A stretch of 43,507 nucleotides of DNA, from contig BQKZ01000338.1 of the NCBI GenBank assembly GCA_036244855.1, forward strand, positions 156,198 to 199,704. The letters run 5' to 3'. The notes under the pieces are model-generated. The model was not told where the DNA came from and made no database searches. It worked only from the letters and a program-made list of their open reading frames with translations. Below are positions 29,360 through 41,600 of the stretch, piece by piece; the stretch's first letter is position 1; each line of letters starts with the position of its first letter. The position numbers were made by a program, and so were the translations under genes. Source of the DNA: Temnopleurus reevesii. Its lineage: Eukaryota > Echinodermata > Echinoidea > Temnopleuroida > Temnopleuridae.

Positions 29360-29640
29360 ACTTTTTTTTCATCATCATCATCATCAGTGTACGAGGAGAG
29401 GTAACCCTGTAATCCTCGGTCGATTCAAGAGGTTTGGTCTAAGAAAAGTACTGGTGCACACTTGGAGTAGGAGTGTTTGATCAGTTTACTGTGAAGCGAT
29501 CTTTCCACCAATATTTGTCTAGTTTTGCTTTGAACAAGTCGAGGGAGCTTGAATCAATNCCCCCCCCCCAGTATAAACTTGGTCTGAAAAAGCCCAGTTA
29601 AAATAGGGTTAAAGATGAAAATGTTATGCATTCTCAATTC
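29360..29640. other. unassigned spacer with small simple repeats
   Basis: It holds a CATCATCATC run (29370), an isolated N (29559) and a following C homopolymer that marks a poor-quality base. No gene was recognised. Confidence 0.4.
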
Positions 29641-29644
29641 AAAC

Positions 29645-29830
29645 ATTCTCGACAACCCAAAAACTCGCCTGAGCTCAGCCCAACATAGCAACAAGTAATT
29701 TATAAACCTCATTCCAATTGTTGTTGTTCAAACGTTGGCATTAGTTTTAAGGAATACCATGTTAACTACGTTCGTTGCAAGGAAACATGCACTCATTTGA
29801 ATCTATTAGGAAACCAGCCACTTCATGGCC
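29645..29830. repeat. dispersed repeat 'CTTGACAACCCGAAAGCTTGCC' family copy
   Basis: CTCGACAACCC, CTCGCCTGAG, CCAACATAGCAACAAGTAAT, AAGGAATACCATG and TTTGAATCTATTAGGAAACC match the other family members in order. Confidence 0.7.
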
Positions 29831-29905
29831 CAGTTGCAAGAAATGTTCTGAGCTATATTCTTTTTTTCTATTCTTTCTTTAAAGAATATTGAGAAATATT
29901 CATAC

Positions 29906-29945
29906 CGTTTAGATGCTACCATTGTTCTTTCTCCAGCCACCAAAT
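29906..29945 (-). pseudogene. RPL35A: second, identical copy of RPL35A exon 1
   Basis: All 40 bases equal the exon at 28373-28412, including the ATG (29922-29920) and codons M-V-A-S-K. Both splice sites are present: an acceptor TTGCAG and a donor that reads GTATG instead of GTAAG. Flanking introns are similar but diverged. It could splice to exon 2, so it may be an alternative first coding exon giving the same protein or an unused duplicate. Confidence 0.8.
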
Positions 29946-30580
29946 CTGCAAGGAAAAGAAGAAATTATTTTTAAAATACAAATGAGAGTCATTGGCAGTA
30001 TTTTTCATCCCCACAAGAACCTTTTATTCTTCATGAAAAAATGAACCTGCAGATATCCTAAATAAACAAGTAAACCTGTGCCTACTTTGCAAACGGTTTA
30101 ATGTTCAAAGCTGGTGCAAAAATCATTATCACAGACGTACTACCAAATGGTTCATATGGTTTGGAAACAGCACGTGTAGATGAGGTTTTTTATTTTCAGT
30201 GTGGCCTGGAAGAGTCTTGGGTTGTGATTCCACCACTTTCTTATCACTGTCATTGATGAAAGTCTAATATAATTGGCAAACCCAGAGAATAGCGGCCATG
30301 TAAAAATTGCAAACATCGGCGGCAGAAGTCCAATATACACACAGGTAACCATCCATAAAATAAGTCCAAAAGCGACTTTTATTATATTTTATAACAAAAA
30401 TAATGGTTTCAAATGTTATTTTCTTTCCACTCCTTCCATATTTCATGACAATTTGTTGAAAATTGAATCGATATTGAAATTAATAAGTGTAAACTTGAGC
30501 CAACTTTACAAATATTAGTTGGTCGAATCTGGTGCAAAAATCATCGCCGACGCACTACCGCATGCTTCCATGGGATTGTA

Positions 30581-31314
30581 TGATGGGAGGTCGCACGTCT
30601 GCGCACCTAAACTTTCAGCTTGAAAAAAGCATGAAGTCAATGAATATCCAATTCAATTTTAATCACATATTGTCACAAATATCCTAAAGATTATGTGTGA
30701 AAAAAATCTCGGCAAAATATGACCAGGAACAATGTCAATTTTGATGAAATATACACCCCTCTCATTTTTGCCGTTCAAAATATTTGGGTTCCTTCTCTGC
30801 ATCCCATTCACTTTACACGCGATTGGAGATTTTCAGGAAAAAGTCTTTGATTTCACCGAGCGCGCGTTTTACATCGTGTATGTCAATGAGGCGCAGAGGA
30901 GGATGCCCAAACCATACACAAATCACGCGCATCTGGTCGCTATTCTACGGGTCTGCCATATGGTAGAGGCTTCCTCCTCTGCGCCAGTTCCCTCATCTGC
31001 GCCTCATTGACATACGCGATGTAAACTCGTGCAGTCAGTGAAATCAAGACTTTTTCCTGAAAATCTCCAACGGCATGTAAAGTGAATGGGACGCAGAGAA
31101 GGGACCCAAATATTTTGAATGGCAAAAATGAGAGGGGTGTAGGTATTTCATCTAAAATGACATTGTTCCTGGTCAGATTTTGCTGAGAAATTTCTCACAC
31201 ATAATCTTTAGGATATTTGTGATAATATCAGATTAAAATTGAATTGGATATTCATTGCTTCATGCTTTTTTCCAAGCTGAAAGTTTAGGTGCGCAGACAT
31301 GCAACCTCCCATCA
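30581..31314. mobile_element. complete 734-bp foldback element (family G)
   Basis: TGATGGGAGGTCGCAC...CTGCGCACC at the left and GGTGCGCAGACATG-CAACCTCCCATCA at the right are inverted, and the pairing continues for about 290 bases per arm. Shared arm words include AAACTTTCAGCTTG, TCACAAATATCCTAAAGATT, CCTCTCATTTTTGCC, CATTCACTTTACA and GAGATTTTCAGGAAAAA. The centre carries GAGGCGCAGAGGAGGATGCC and a partial inverse, TCCTCCTCTGCGCC. No protein is encoded, so it is a non-autonomous foldback DNA transposon. Confidence 0.85.
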
Positions 31315-33742
31315 ATCATTCATATTTGATTCAATACAAATTAAAGAAATCAATATTAAAATGCCAATGCACTGCAAGGACACGCTGATCACAAGAGAAA
31401 GTCGCAATTCTAGGTGACTCTCTGTTGTGCGTGTTGTACAATTGTGGAAGTTAGAGGTGTTTTTGAAAACTTGGTTTGCCCAAGAAATTCGGGTGCCAGT
31501 GCATTTTCGTATCCAGCCGCGCCGTGCACCATGCACCAACAACGTGGGTATGAATGGTGTGCAGCGCCAGCGAGAGCAGGCTATCCCTCGTTCTTAAAAA
31601 GTCCCTTCGTGTGTTCACCAGCGGAATTGTAGGTTGGATACGAAAGTGCATTAGCCCCCAAGATTGTAAGTTTAAGGAAGGATTTGGGAAAAATTGCCAA
31701 TAGTTGTCATTATTCGTTCGATCGACACGCACACAAAGCACAACCAAGCCAAATGCCCACGTACAGCGAATGAATGGTTCTTAGCTAATCATGGCGGAGA
31801 AACGCCATACACAAATGGAGACATGCCTCACAAAATCGTAAAAAATCTAGTCAACAGAGAGTAATCATGAACTGAGGATTAAAAAACATCATAAGTGGTG
31901 TAACAAAAATTCATAAGATCGTAATTTATAAGACTAAATTATATTCCATCATATACAAAATTAGCATTTAGAATTATCATGTCGGAATGGGCATTACCAC
32001 TTCGGGCGAGAAATAAGGGAAAAAGGACATTTGAGGTATAGTATCTGTATTTTTCACAAATGATATTTAAATCATACAACCATGGATCTCATGATTTTTG
32101 CCCTTAAATAATTTAATACTTATTATAAATTTATTTTAAAATTTTATGCGTATATTTTGTTAAAATTTATTGCTAAATATTTGTATAATAAATTGATCTT
32201 GATGACTTATCCAGCTCATTGAGGAGCTTGGAAACAGCGTAAACAAGAGGAAAGGAGAACAAGTGACACAACCCTGAAAACTCCTTTAATTTATCGTGTT
32301 TATGGACAGTGAATATATACAACTTGTAAGTATATTGTAGAATACATTCTGAAGGTTTTTTTTTTATTACATATCACAACGTAAAATGTTGTTAAAGATT
32401 TCACAAGGGTCTTTGAGATTGTTTTTTGGGGTGTTTTCTGAATCACAAAACTGCTGAAGCGATGTCGTGCCGTACCATCCCCGCTTCTCTGCCAGAGCTC
32501 CCCGGGAGGTCTATTTTGGGGCACCGCTGGAAATCATTAACCTCATCCGGCGCAGCTGGGGCCCTGCCGAGTTTGAACTTTGAATTTGAATTTTGATATC
32601 CAAAAGAAGGGCGGATTTCGATTTTTTTTTCTTTCAGCAAGATTGCAGATCGTGTGTAATGATTTTATTGAAATGAATTTAGAAATTCTAGACAGAAAAA
32701 TCCTTCATTTTGAAGAGGTTTATTCTAACAATTTCTGACATTGGCCGAACTGTCTTGAGTTCAGAAACTGTCTCCTCCAACAATTTTGGTTGTGTAAAAA
32801 ACTCCTCCAAACTAATAGATTTGTCTATTTATACAAAATCCAGAAATATATAGATTCTAACCCTAGCCTAGAATGACTAAATCGCCTAATTTGGAAGTCT
32901 CTCATCGACCTCGGTCCTCACCTCCATGACTCCAGGACCAGGCTTTGTCTAAATTCTGAAAACTGTGTTGTTATCTTCTGCGTTAAAAAAAACGATAACT
33001 GTCAAGTGTCATGTCATAACAAGCGCCGATTGCACACAATAAGCACCTCTTATTGATGGGAGCACAAAGGTGTCTTTTTACCTCATGCAAACAATGCAAA
33101 CACTGCGCAAATATTAATCAATGGCATGTTGTAGTTTTGACTTTTTATGGCAATTAACATATTTAAGCAAACTCTAAAGATAACTCTATCTTGTGTCCTT
33201 TCTAATTCCTCCAATGAGATCAGAGATCATTGGCATGGGTTGCCACTTCCATTTGAGGTCTTGTCCACAAAGATTCTTATGACTTCTTGAATGTTTGTTG
33301 GCGAGTTTTCAGTTTTCAGAATTTGGGCCCTTGTTTAATTGGAGTAGACCTCTAAATACCGTGGGAAATTTCGCCAAGTAGGCCTACCAAGATAAAAGAT
33401 TTAACGTTAGATCCTGATCCATTCATCTCATTTATATCCACTTCCAACATTTTATACAATTATAATATAATATTCTAATGTTAACACTAAATTGCAGAAA
33501 TAGATAATAATTTGATCGAACTAGTGAAAGCAGGCCTTATAATATAAACAGACTCTAAGTTTTTCCCTCATCACCTTGCCGTCCGTGTATTACAGTACCT
33601 CAGCAATGTTCTAATGTAGACACAATTTGTTTATTTCTTGCAAAAGAGCCTTCATGCTAACAATTTAGAATGTATTTTAATTTCGTCGGCAGATTTTGGA
33701 TAAGAACTAATTTCTACCAAAAGGAGAGAGGAGAGAGGCAAG
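31315..33742. promoter_or_regulatory. intergenic region between divergent RPL35A and IQCG
   Basis: This holds the 5' side of both genes. No coding exon was found. One weak candidate for an RPL35A start is the - strand pyrimidine run TTTCTCCGCC near 31793-31802, in a small palindrome ATGGCG...CGCCAT; ribosomal protein genes often start at C plus pyrimidines. A GC-rich 110-base patch at 32460-32575 is a second possible core promoter. The IQCG start codon follows a purine-rich leader (AAAAGGAGAGAGGAGAGAGG). Confidence 0.4.
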
Positions 33743-36700
33743 ATGTCGGAGCTTACAGCTCTTGACGCAGTGTACCTGAGCACTGTGTTAACAGACACGG
33801 TGGATCAGTTGGCCGTTTTGGGAAAGATCATGCCATCAACATTTGAGGGGAGACAAGATGCCAATGAGGTAATGTTTGAGAAAGTTTATCAAAATCTACA
33901 TTTTTAAAAATGATGTTTGGATGAGGCAACAGTTTAAAACCATTATGTAGATCTAAGTATGCCTGTATGAAATTGGGTTTTGTTAAAAAAAATATTGAAC
34001 AAAGGTAATTATGAAGTAGTATAATTATAATGTTTTCTTTTCTTAAAACAAAGCTACAAACTGTTCTTAAATAGTTACAAGGGTATCATTGTAAATAAGC
34101 AAGTAGGTGAAAAAAGTGTTATTTCTTTGAAAGAAAGGATTGATAACGAAAACCTTTGGGCTGACCCTTAGTCATACTAGGAAGTAAACAAATAGATCTA
34201 TTTATATCTAAACACCCCTCTCCCCTACCCATTTGAATCCTGGTCAAATCACGCCATTATTGTTTCTCTACCCACTTTTGAGAATGGTTGGAACTTCTGA
34301 AGAAAAGTGATCACCAGTTCCTCTTTGCCGCCAACATACCAACATCAGATTTTTCTTTTTTTAATTTCTGACTCCTTGTTATTATATATTGCAATTCGGA
34401 CCAGTTCATGTTGTATGATTGATGACTTCAGTGAATTTTTTTTTTCATCATGACATTCCTCATTAGGCTTAGTTCAGATGGTCAGAAATTTCAAATTCTT
34501 ATAATAACTAATTAAATGTATAACTTGTAATAACTATGTAAGATACATTGATATGTGCAGAATGCAGAGGAATCAATGATTGACTGTTTCTAGATTGATA
34601 AATTAAGCAATTCTCAAATTATTGAAATTCAGATTGTCAGATTGTTTACTATTATTTTGCAATTCATGAAATGGAGATTTGTTCATCTTTTATGATTGAT
34701 TTTATCTATGAATTTTCATTTTATAAATTCACAATGACATTCCTCAATCCTTGATTTCCAGATGGTTGGAGACGAGATTAGTCAAATCATCGATAGTCAG
34801 AAGAACCTGGAGTCAAAGTACGAGGGCCTGATACAGCAGAGGGCGGATCTCCGGGCGGGGCCCAAGCGGGATGCGATGCGTCTCCAAGACAACAACCAGG
34901 AGATCGGGTCCGTGGTCGGCGGTCTCCGGACTGCCAATCAGACGTTTGCGAAGAGTCTGAAGCAGAGTCCGCTGACGTCCGATAATCTCTCCAAGATGCA
35001 GGACGACAGGTCAGTCATTGAAAGTTTTTTCAACAAACAGGAATAACTGGCAATTCAGAGGCTTTGTCATGTCTGTCAAGCTAACAGTGAGTGAATGCCT
35101 TGATGAAATTCTTTGAAATGTGAAGTGTTTTGTTTCATACTTATTGAATTCCTATTAGTCAAGTAGAATCCCAGCTGGACCGTGACAAATTATGATAACG
35201 CTGGTTTATTGGTGAATATGATAGTCTAGAGGGTACTAAACACAAATCCAGTGGGTGCCATTTGGGCATCCTTGGGGAAAATTTTTTATTGGAATTTTAA
35301 AATTTTACGGAGGCACTAAGGTGACAGACATATACAAGATTTTTTCGCCGCAACAGCAGCACTCCTTTTAAATCCCATTTTCTGTGTCACTTTAGGGCCT
35401 CCGTAATTTGTCGATATCCACGAATGATGAAAAATGAAAATGTCATCTTTTTATGAATTCTCAATGCTATATCTAAGAAAGGATATGATGTGACCCTTAA
35501 TTTACTTCATACGGTCCGATATTAACAAATCACCAGCTTGCTCGTGTTTAACTTTTTTATTTGAAGGTACAGCACCGAGAATTCATAAAAAATTGACATT
35601 TTTGTCTTTCGCCATTGGTGGATATCAAAAAAATTGAGGAGGCCCTAAAGTGCCACCAAAAATGAGATGTAAAAGGACGGCAGCTGTGGCGGTGAAAAAA
35701 TCTCGTATATGTCTGTCACCTTGGTGCCTCCGTAAAATTTTAAAATGCCAATAACAATTTTTCCCCAAGGATGCCCAAGTGGCATCCACCGGATTTGAGT
35801 TTAGTACCCCCTAGACTATCATATTCACCAATAAACCGGCATTATCATGCTATGTCACGCTTTGGGTAAAAATCTGGTCAATTCTCTTCGGCTATATGCA
35901 TTTCATTGAAATTTGTCAAAAGATTCCACTTTCATGGAATTGTCCTATTGAGCGTTGTTTTCATAAATTTGATGTTACGTAGGATTAAGGTAAAATTTGC
36001 GCTTGGGTTTTATTTTCACGAATTTTTCGACCATTATTTTGCTAAAATTTTCATACATTACAAGAGACATTTTTACAATAATCTTTCAAAACATAAAAAT
36101 AACAAGTCACTAATGTTCGAAGGGTCAGAGATTCAATGAATGTTCTAAAATTTCTGTATCCCAAAATATAGGCTTTTACAGTATCTTATAGAAAGAAAAC
36201 AAGTGAGTATACAAAATGGTTAGGCTTGAAAGAAACCATTGTTTTACAAAAGGTCACTTCAATATATTCATGCAATGTCTATGTAATAATGGTATCACTT
36301 TTCTCAATTGACCATTCAGATAACAGATATATATCCCAGATATTCTCAATATATGAGTTTGTAAAATAATCTTTAATATATATTTTTTAAATTTATACTT
36401 GGTTTAGCTCAAATTTAATGGCAAAAACTTTCTTATTTTCCTTTTCGCAGGCAATTCCTTCAAGATGTCTTCTGTGCCACTCTGGACGAGATGGTCCGTG
36501 AAAAAACGTTTACCGCCCTCATCCAATCCGTCACGCTGGAGAAAGACAAGAAGGCGGAACTTCAGAATACAATCCTCAAGTATGTCAATCAATTGTTAGC
36601 TTTCTGTTTCTTCTTTTTTTTATGAAATGTTTTCTCCATTCAGTGGTCTTATTGTGATTCTTTCCTCCTTCAATATGATTTTTTTGTTCACAGAATTTGT

Positions 36701-38287
36701 TAGACTTTAGATTTTAATATTACTAGATTTTAAGTATCTGATTTGATTACTGTAGTATTTTTCCACTCCAAATTTCTGCAACTGAAAAATACAAATACTA
36801 TTGTCAACTCTGCCATAGTTTACCTTTTCTATGTTGAATGATTTTCTGATTCAAAGTGATTTGTAGGAACAAATTATCCAAAACTTGTGTTAGTGACCTC
36901 TTCTGAATTGAATTTCCACAGATTGATTTTGCACTCTTGATTTGCACTTCATAGGAGGATTAACTAATAGCTAGTTGCTACTCTTACGCTTTCTCTTATA
37001 CATAGTTTGTTTTTGACAACCCGAAAGCTTGCCTCACGCTTGCCTAACTTAGCAACAAGTAATATATGCACACTGGATTCTCAATATCGTAGTATGAAAT
37101 ACTAACCCTCTCATTAATTAACCCTCTCATTACTGGCCACTTTTTGAGAAAATCACAACTTTCATTTTCAATCCAATTTGTCCGAAATGGAACTCAGACA
37201 ATACCCCTACTGTTTGTATTCATTGGAAAGCTGCAGTCTCTAGCTTTCCAATGGTACATAACTCAACAGTAGAGGGCAGTATATAGTGAAACAATAGCAG
37301 ATTCATTCTTCCTTACAGACAGTGTGCAATTGCGCCAAAATGCGACTAAGGGGCTGAGAGGGTTAAAGAATAGCACGTAACTACATTTGTTTGCAAGAAG
37401 CATGCATAAATTAGAATCTATTAGTAAACTGCCCTATTAATTCATCATCTTGTCCCATCATAAATTTTTCCTCTCTAGGGAAGAGGAAGGCCGCAAGAAA
37501 ATCAAGTCGCTTCAGAAACAGATTGCCTCGGTGAAAGTCGAGAGAGAAGAAGAAACGCAACAGAGAAACCAGATGATTGCTCATTTAAAAGGTGAGACTA
37601 TTATTTTTAAAGGGGAACAAAACCCTGATATTAGTAAGGTCTCTGTAGATGGAGAGAGATAGGATGGTCAAACTGAAAATTTGGGCAAAATTCGATAATC
37701 CGTTCAAAAGTTATGAATTTTCAAAGTTTCCTTATTCCACTCTTTGTAATTTGAATAATTGTTCTTTTGTACTTTTGCCATTTACAATGTTATATATATG
37801 CACTGATTCCTATGTATTACTGATATGGTAACACACGAATGAAACCAAATCAAATCAATCAAAATCAATTGTGTTTATCAACCATGCTTATCGTACTTTG
37901 GCTGATATTGACAGTAATCACAGCTCGGTATTTACATCTATTTTCTTTGCTTTCCTATATGGTTTTGGTACATCTTATTTGTCATTCTTGCATTTGATTT
38001 TTTTTTTAAATAGTATGTCTGTGTAGTGCTTTATGTTTAGTTACTTCGTGAATTGTTATACAATTAGAAAAATCATTCATGAAACATAATCGTTGATTGT
38101 TTTGTTCCTGTTTTTTAGATCAACTTCAGGAGATGAAGGCCAAGACAAGCATGGAGGGAAAGTATGTTCAGAAGGATGCAGAGGTTGCCGTCGGTCAGAT
38201 GCAGAAGAGATGCTTTCTCACGGAGAAAGAGATGAAAGATGAGATAGATGTAAGATGATAAAGATGATAGATAGATGCTGATGGTGG

Positions 38288-38322
<35 letters not shown>

Positions 38323-38644
38323 GTGATGATGATGGTGTTAGTGATGATGGTGATTATGGTGGTGTTGGTCGTGGTGGTGGTGATAATGATGATGATATGA
38401 GGGTAATATCATTGGTGGTGGTGGTGGTGATGATGATGATGATGATGATGATAATGATAATGATGGTTTTGATGGTAGTAATGGAGATCATGATGATAAT
38501 GATGGTGATGATGAAAATGATTGAGATGAATGAAATGAAGGATGAGATAGATGTCAGATGGTGGTGATATGATGATTATGATCATGATGTTGGTGGTAGT
38601 GATAGTGATGATGGTGATGATTCTGATGTTGGATGTAGTGATAG

Positions 38645-38681
<37 letters not shown>

Positions 38682-41600
38682 GATGACGATGAAGATAATG
38701 GTGATGATGACGATGAAGATGATGGTGATGATGACGATGAAGATAATGATGATGATGGTGATGCTGATAATGAGTATGAAGATGACAAGGATGATGAAGG
38801 CACCACTCTTACTGATACTCATGACACCTAACATAATGAATTTTACTTTTTTTATATTGCAGCTTTTGAAGCAGAAAATTGATGAGGAACAGAGAGTGAA
38901 TACAGAAATCGAAACATATCTCAAGAGACATCAAACTGTAAGTAAAACATACTAACAAATAAACAAATCAACAAATGTTTAATTCTCATTCAAACCATCC
39001 TAAAATATGATTCTTTTTATCATAATAAAGGTTTCCCTGCATTAAAATGTAAAAATTTGACATTTAAGGAAGAATGATATTAACGGGAGGTAGGATTCAT
39101 CTAAATAAAATGTAAAAAAGGAATGATGTTGTTTTTATAAACAAATTGCTTTGATCTATTCATGAACACAGTGGACCAATAAGTTAAAAAAATATTTAAT
39201 TAATAGCTAGGTATGAAGTGTCTAGATATAATCATGTAACAGTCATTTCTATGAAATATTACTGAAAAGAAGGCCGGATATATGACACAAGTAATAAAAA
39301 CAAATCATGTATGTTTCAAAATAATGCCTATGTTGAAAAAGCTTCTATTGAACACTTTGCTGGAACATAGGGCATTTATAATACAGTCAACATTGAAATC
39401 TTCTTCAAATATTCTTCTAAAAATTCTAGGAGGGATGTCTGTCCCTTCCGCCCTCACGTATACATGTACGTGTATTTACAAATGCGCAGTGGACGGAATT
39501 CATAATGGTAGTTTATTTTGTTACCAGGTTTAGAACGAGGGGTGGTTTAAGTTTAAGTGTAAATGTTCGTGATTAATTGCTGCATAGGCACGTTCATTCA
39601 ACCACTTTCATGTGTTCGCGCTTAATCAAGTGCATTTACACATAAACTTTCCTCTGCCATGGTTTAAACCAAGTTTAGACTATGGAATAAAAATGAACAA
39701 CGTTTTGAATTCGGACCAGTGTGACTGATGAATTTTTTTTCCCATCTTTTAGGAAATGGAGGAGAAAGTTGAATATTGGATGGAGAAGTACGACAAAGAT
39801 GTCGAGGCAAAGACACATGAGCTTGAAGTTCTCAAAGCATCCAAGTCAAACGACCTCGCAAGGCTGCAGGAACTCACCAAATTGGTAAGAATTTGTAATT
39901 GCATTTTTTTAATACAGTCAAATTCATGTTCATCCCAAGACGAACAATGTATTCAGCAATTAACAAATAACAATATTACAATAATGAGATATAAAGTGTA
40001 TACATTAAGGCTTGCCCTACCTGGCAACAATTGCTGCATGTGATATCCATGCCCGCCATTGTTATGTGATTGAAGTCTAATAATTTCTTGGTCAATGCTA
40101 TTTTGGGGTTGAATTTCTCCTAAGCCAGATTTATGTGTTTCCAAGAGATGCGACCTAGGCAGAATTATCTGTATTTGTCATCGGGTAAACAAAAAGAATT
40201 TCCTCATTGAATATTTGACAAAAGTCATGTGCAGAACAGTTGACTTCACTACAAATTTAAGATGATCTTCTGAAAATGAAAATTATTGCGTAAGATTTTA
40301 TTTTGTCAGATTTAAATTCATTTCAACTGTGAGATAATCTAGAAGGCATGCATGACTATGCTCATGTTCTCTGGTTAAGTCTCATTTGAAGAAAAAATGA
40401 TGACAAGAACTATCTCTGATAAACAACTTTGACCTGTTGGTCACAAAAAAATAATTTTTTTGATACCTCCACCAAATATCCTTCTGAAAATAGCTTGACC
40501 TAAAATGTCCTTCTTTTTATTTTGGTTTTTCACTAGCATTGAAAAATCACTGAAATTATAGCTAAACATGTGAAATCAAACCTCAAAAATCTTATTTTCC
40601 TCGTAAATTGTGCTAATAATATAAAATAGAATTATTCTAAAAAGAAGCTTTTCACGACTGACCAACACTTTTTTAAATAGCATTGGATGGCAACCAAACA
40701 ATTATATTTTTTTAGCCTTAGAGATATCCTTTTCTTTTTTATTCTTTTTTTATCAGTATGAATAATGTTTCATGGCAATTGTCAATATTGGCCAGATTTA
40801 TCACAAAGGTGTGCGTAATAAAGAGAAAGGCAGAATAAAAGGGGGAGCTCAAACATTTATCATTCAGGCAATTGGACAAAGTAAACAACTTCATTCAAGC
40901 CTTTCCAGTAGCTTCATGATCACAAAAGAAAATAGTTTCCTTGTTGATACAATAATTAGGTGCCACACATATTTGACATTTCTCCACAGAATAAGAGAGA
41001 AGGATATTTCTTTTGTGTGCATTTAGCTTTTATCAGTGCTGCATTGGGACTTGGTTGCTTTTTCCAAATTCTTTGTCCCTTCTGCTCACAATGACTACAT
41101 CTTATAGATAATGACAAGAGAAAAAAAATACAGTCAAACCTCGTTATAACGAGGTCCTTCGAACCTGAGAAATTATCTCTCTATATTGAAACCTTGTTAC
41201 ATAAGGGTCGAAATACAATAAAATACCAAGAACTGGGACCAGGGAAACTACCTTGTTATAATGAGATCTCGTTATATCAGTGCTCTTTATAACGAGGTTC
41301 AACTGTATATGCACAGATATTAAAGCTATGCACGAAATGTATTATTATTCTTGTATTTCTTTGCAGTATGTAGAATATGAGCAGGTGTGCGTAGAGGATA
41401 GAATAGAGAAAGAGAAAGCCAGACGAAAAGCAGAACAGGAGGAGGAAGAGCTGAAATCATGCATTATGGTAAGATATTTTGATTATCATTTACTGATCGG
41501 ACATCTGGGCAAGGCAACTTTAACCCTTTATCGCCGAATTTGGGATTGAAAACAGAATTACCTGGTGAATTATTCTCTTGCATTCCAGGCTCTAAAAAGT

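Noticed and set aside
31783..31860. Short + strand frame starting ATGGCGGAGAAACGCC as a small protein
   Set aside because: Only about 17 codons, no context; it lies in a small palindrome in the probable shared promoter region.
38409..38955. Met/Asp-rich and Ile/His/Ser-rich open frames of 134-171 codons
   Set aside because: Translations of a GAT microsatellite within an IQCG intron.
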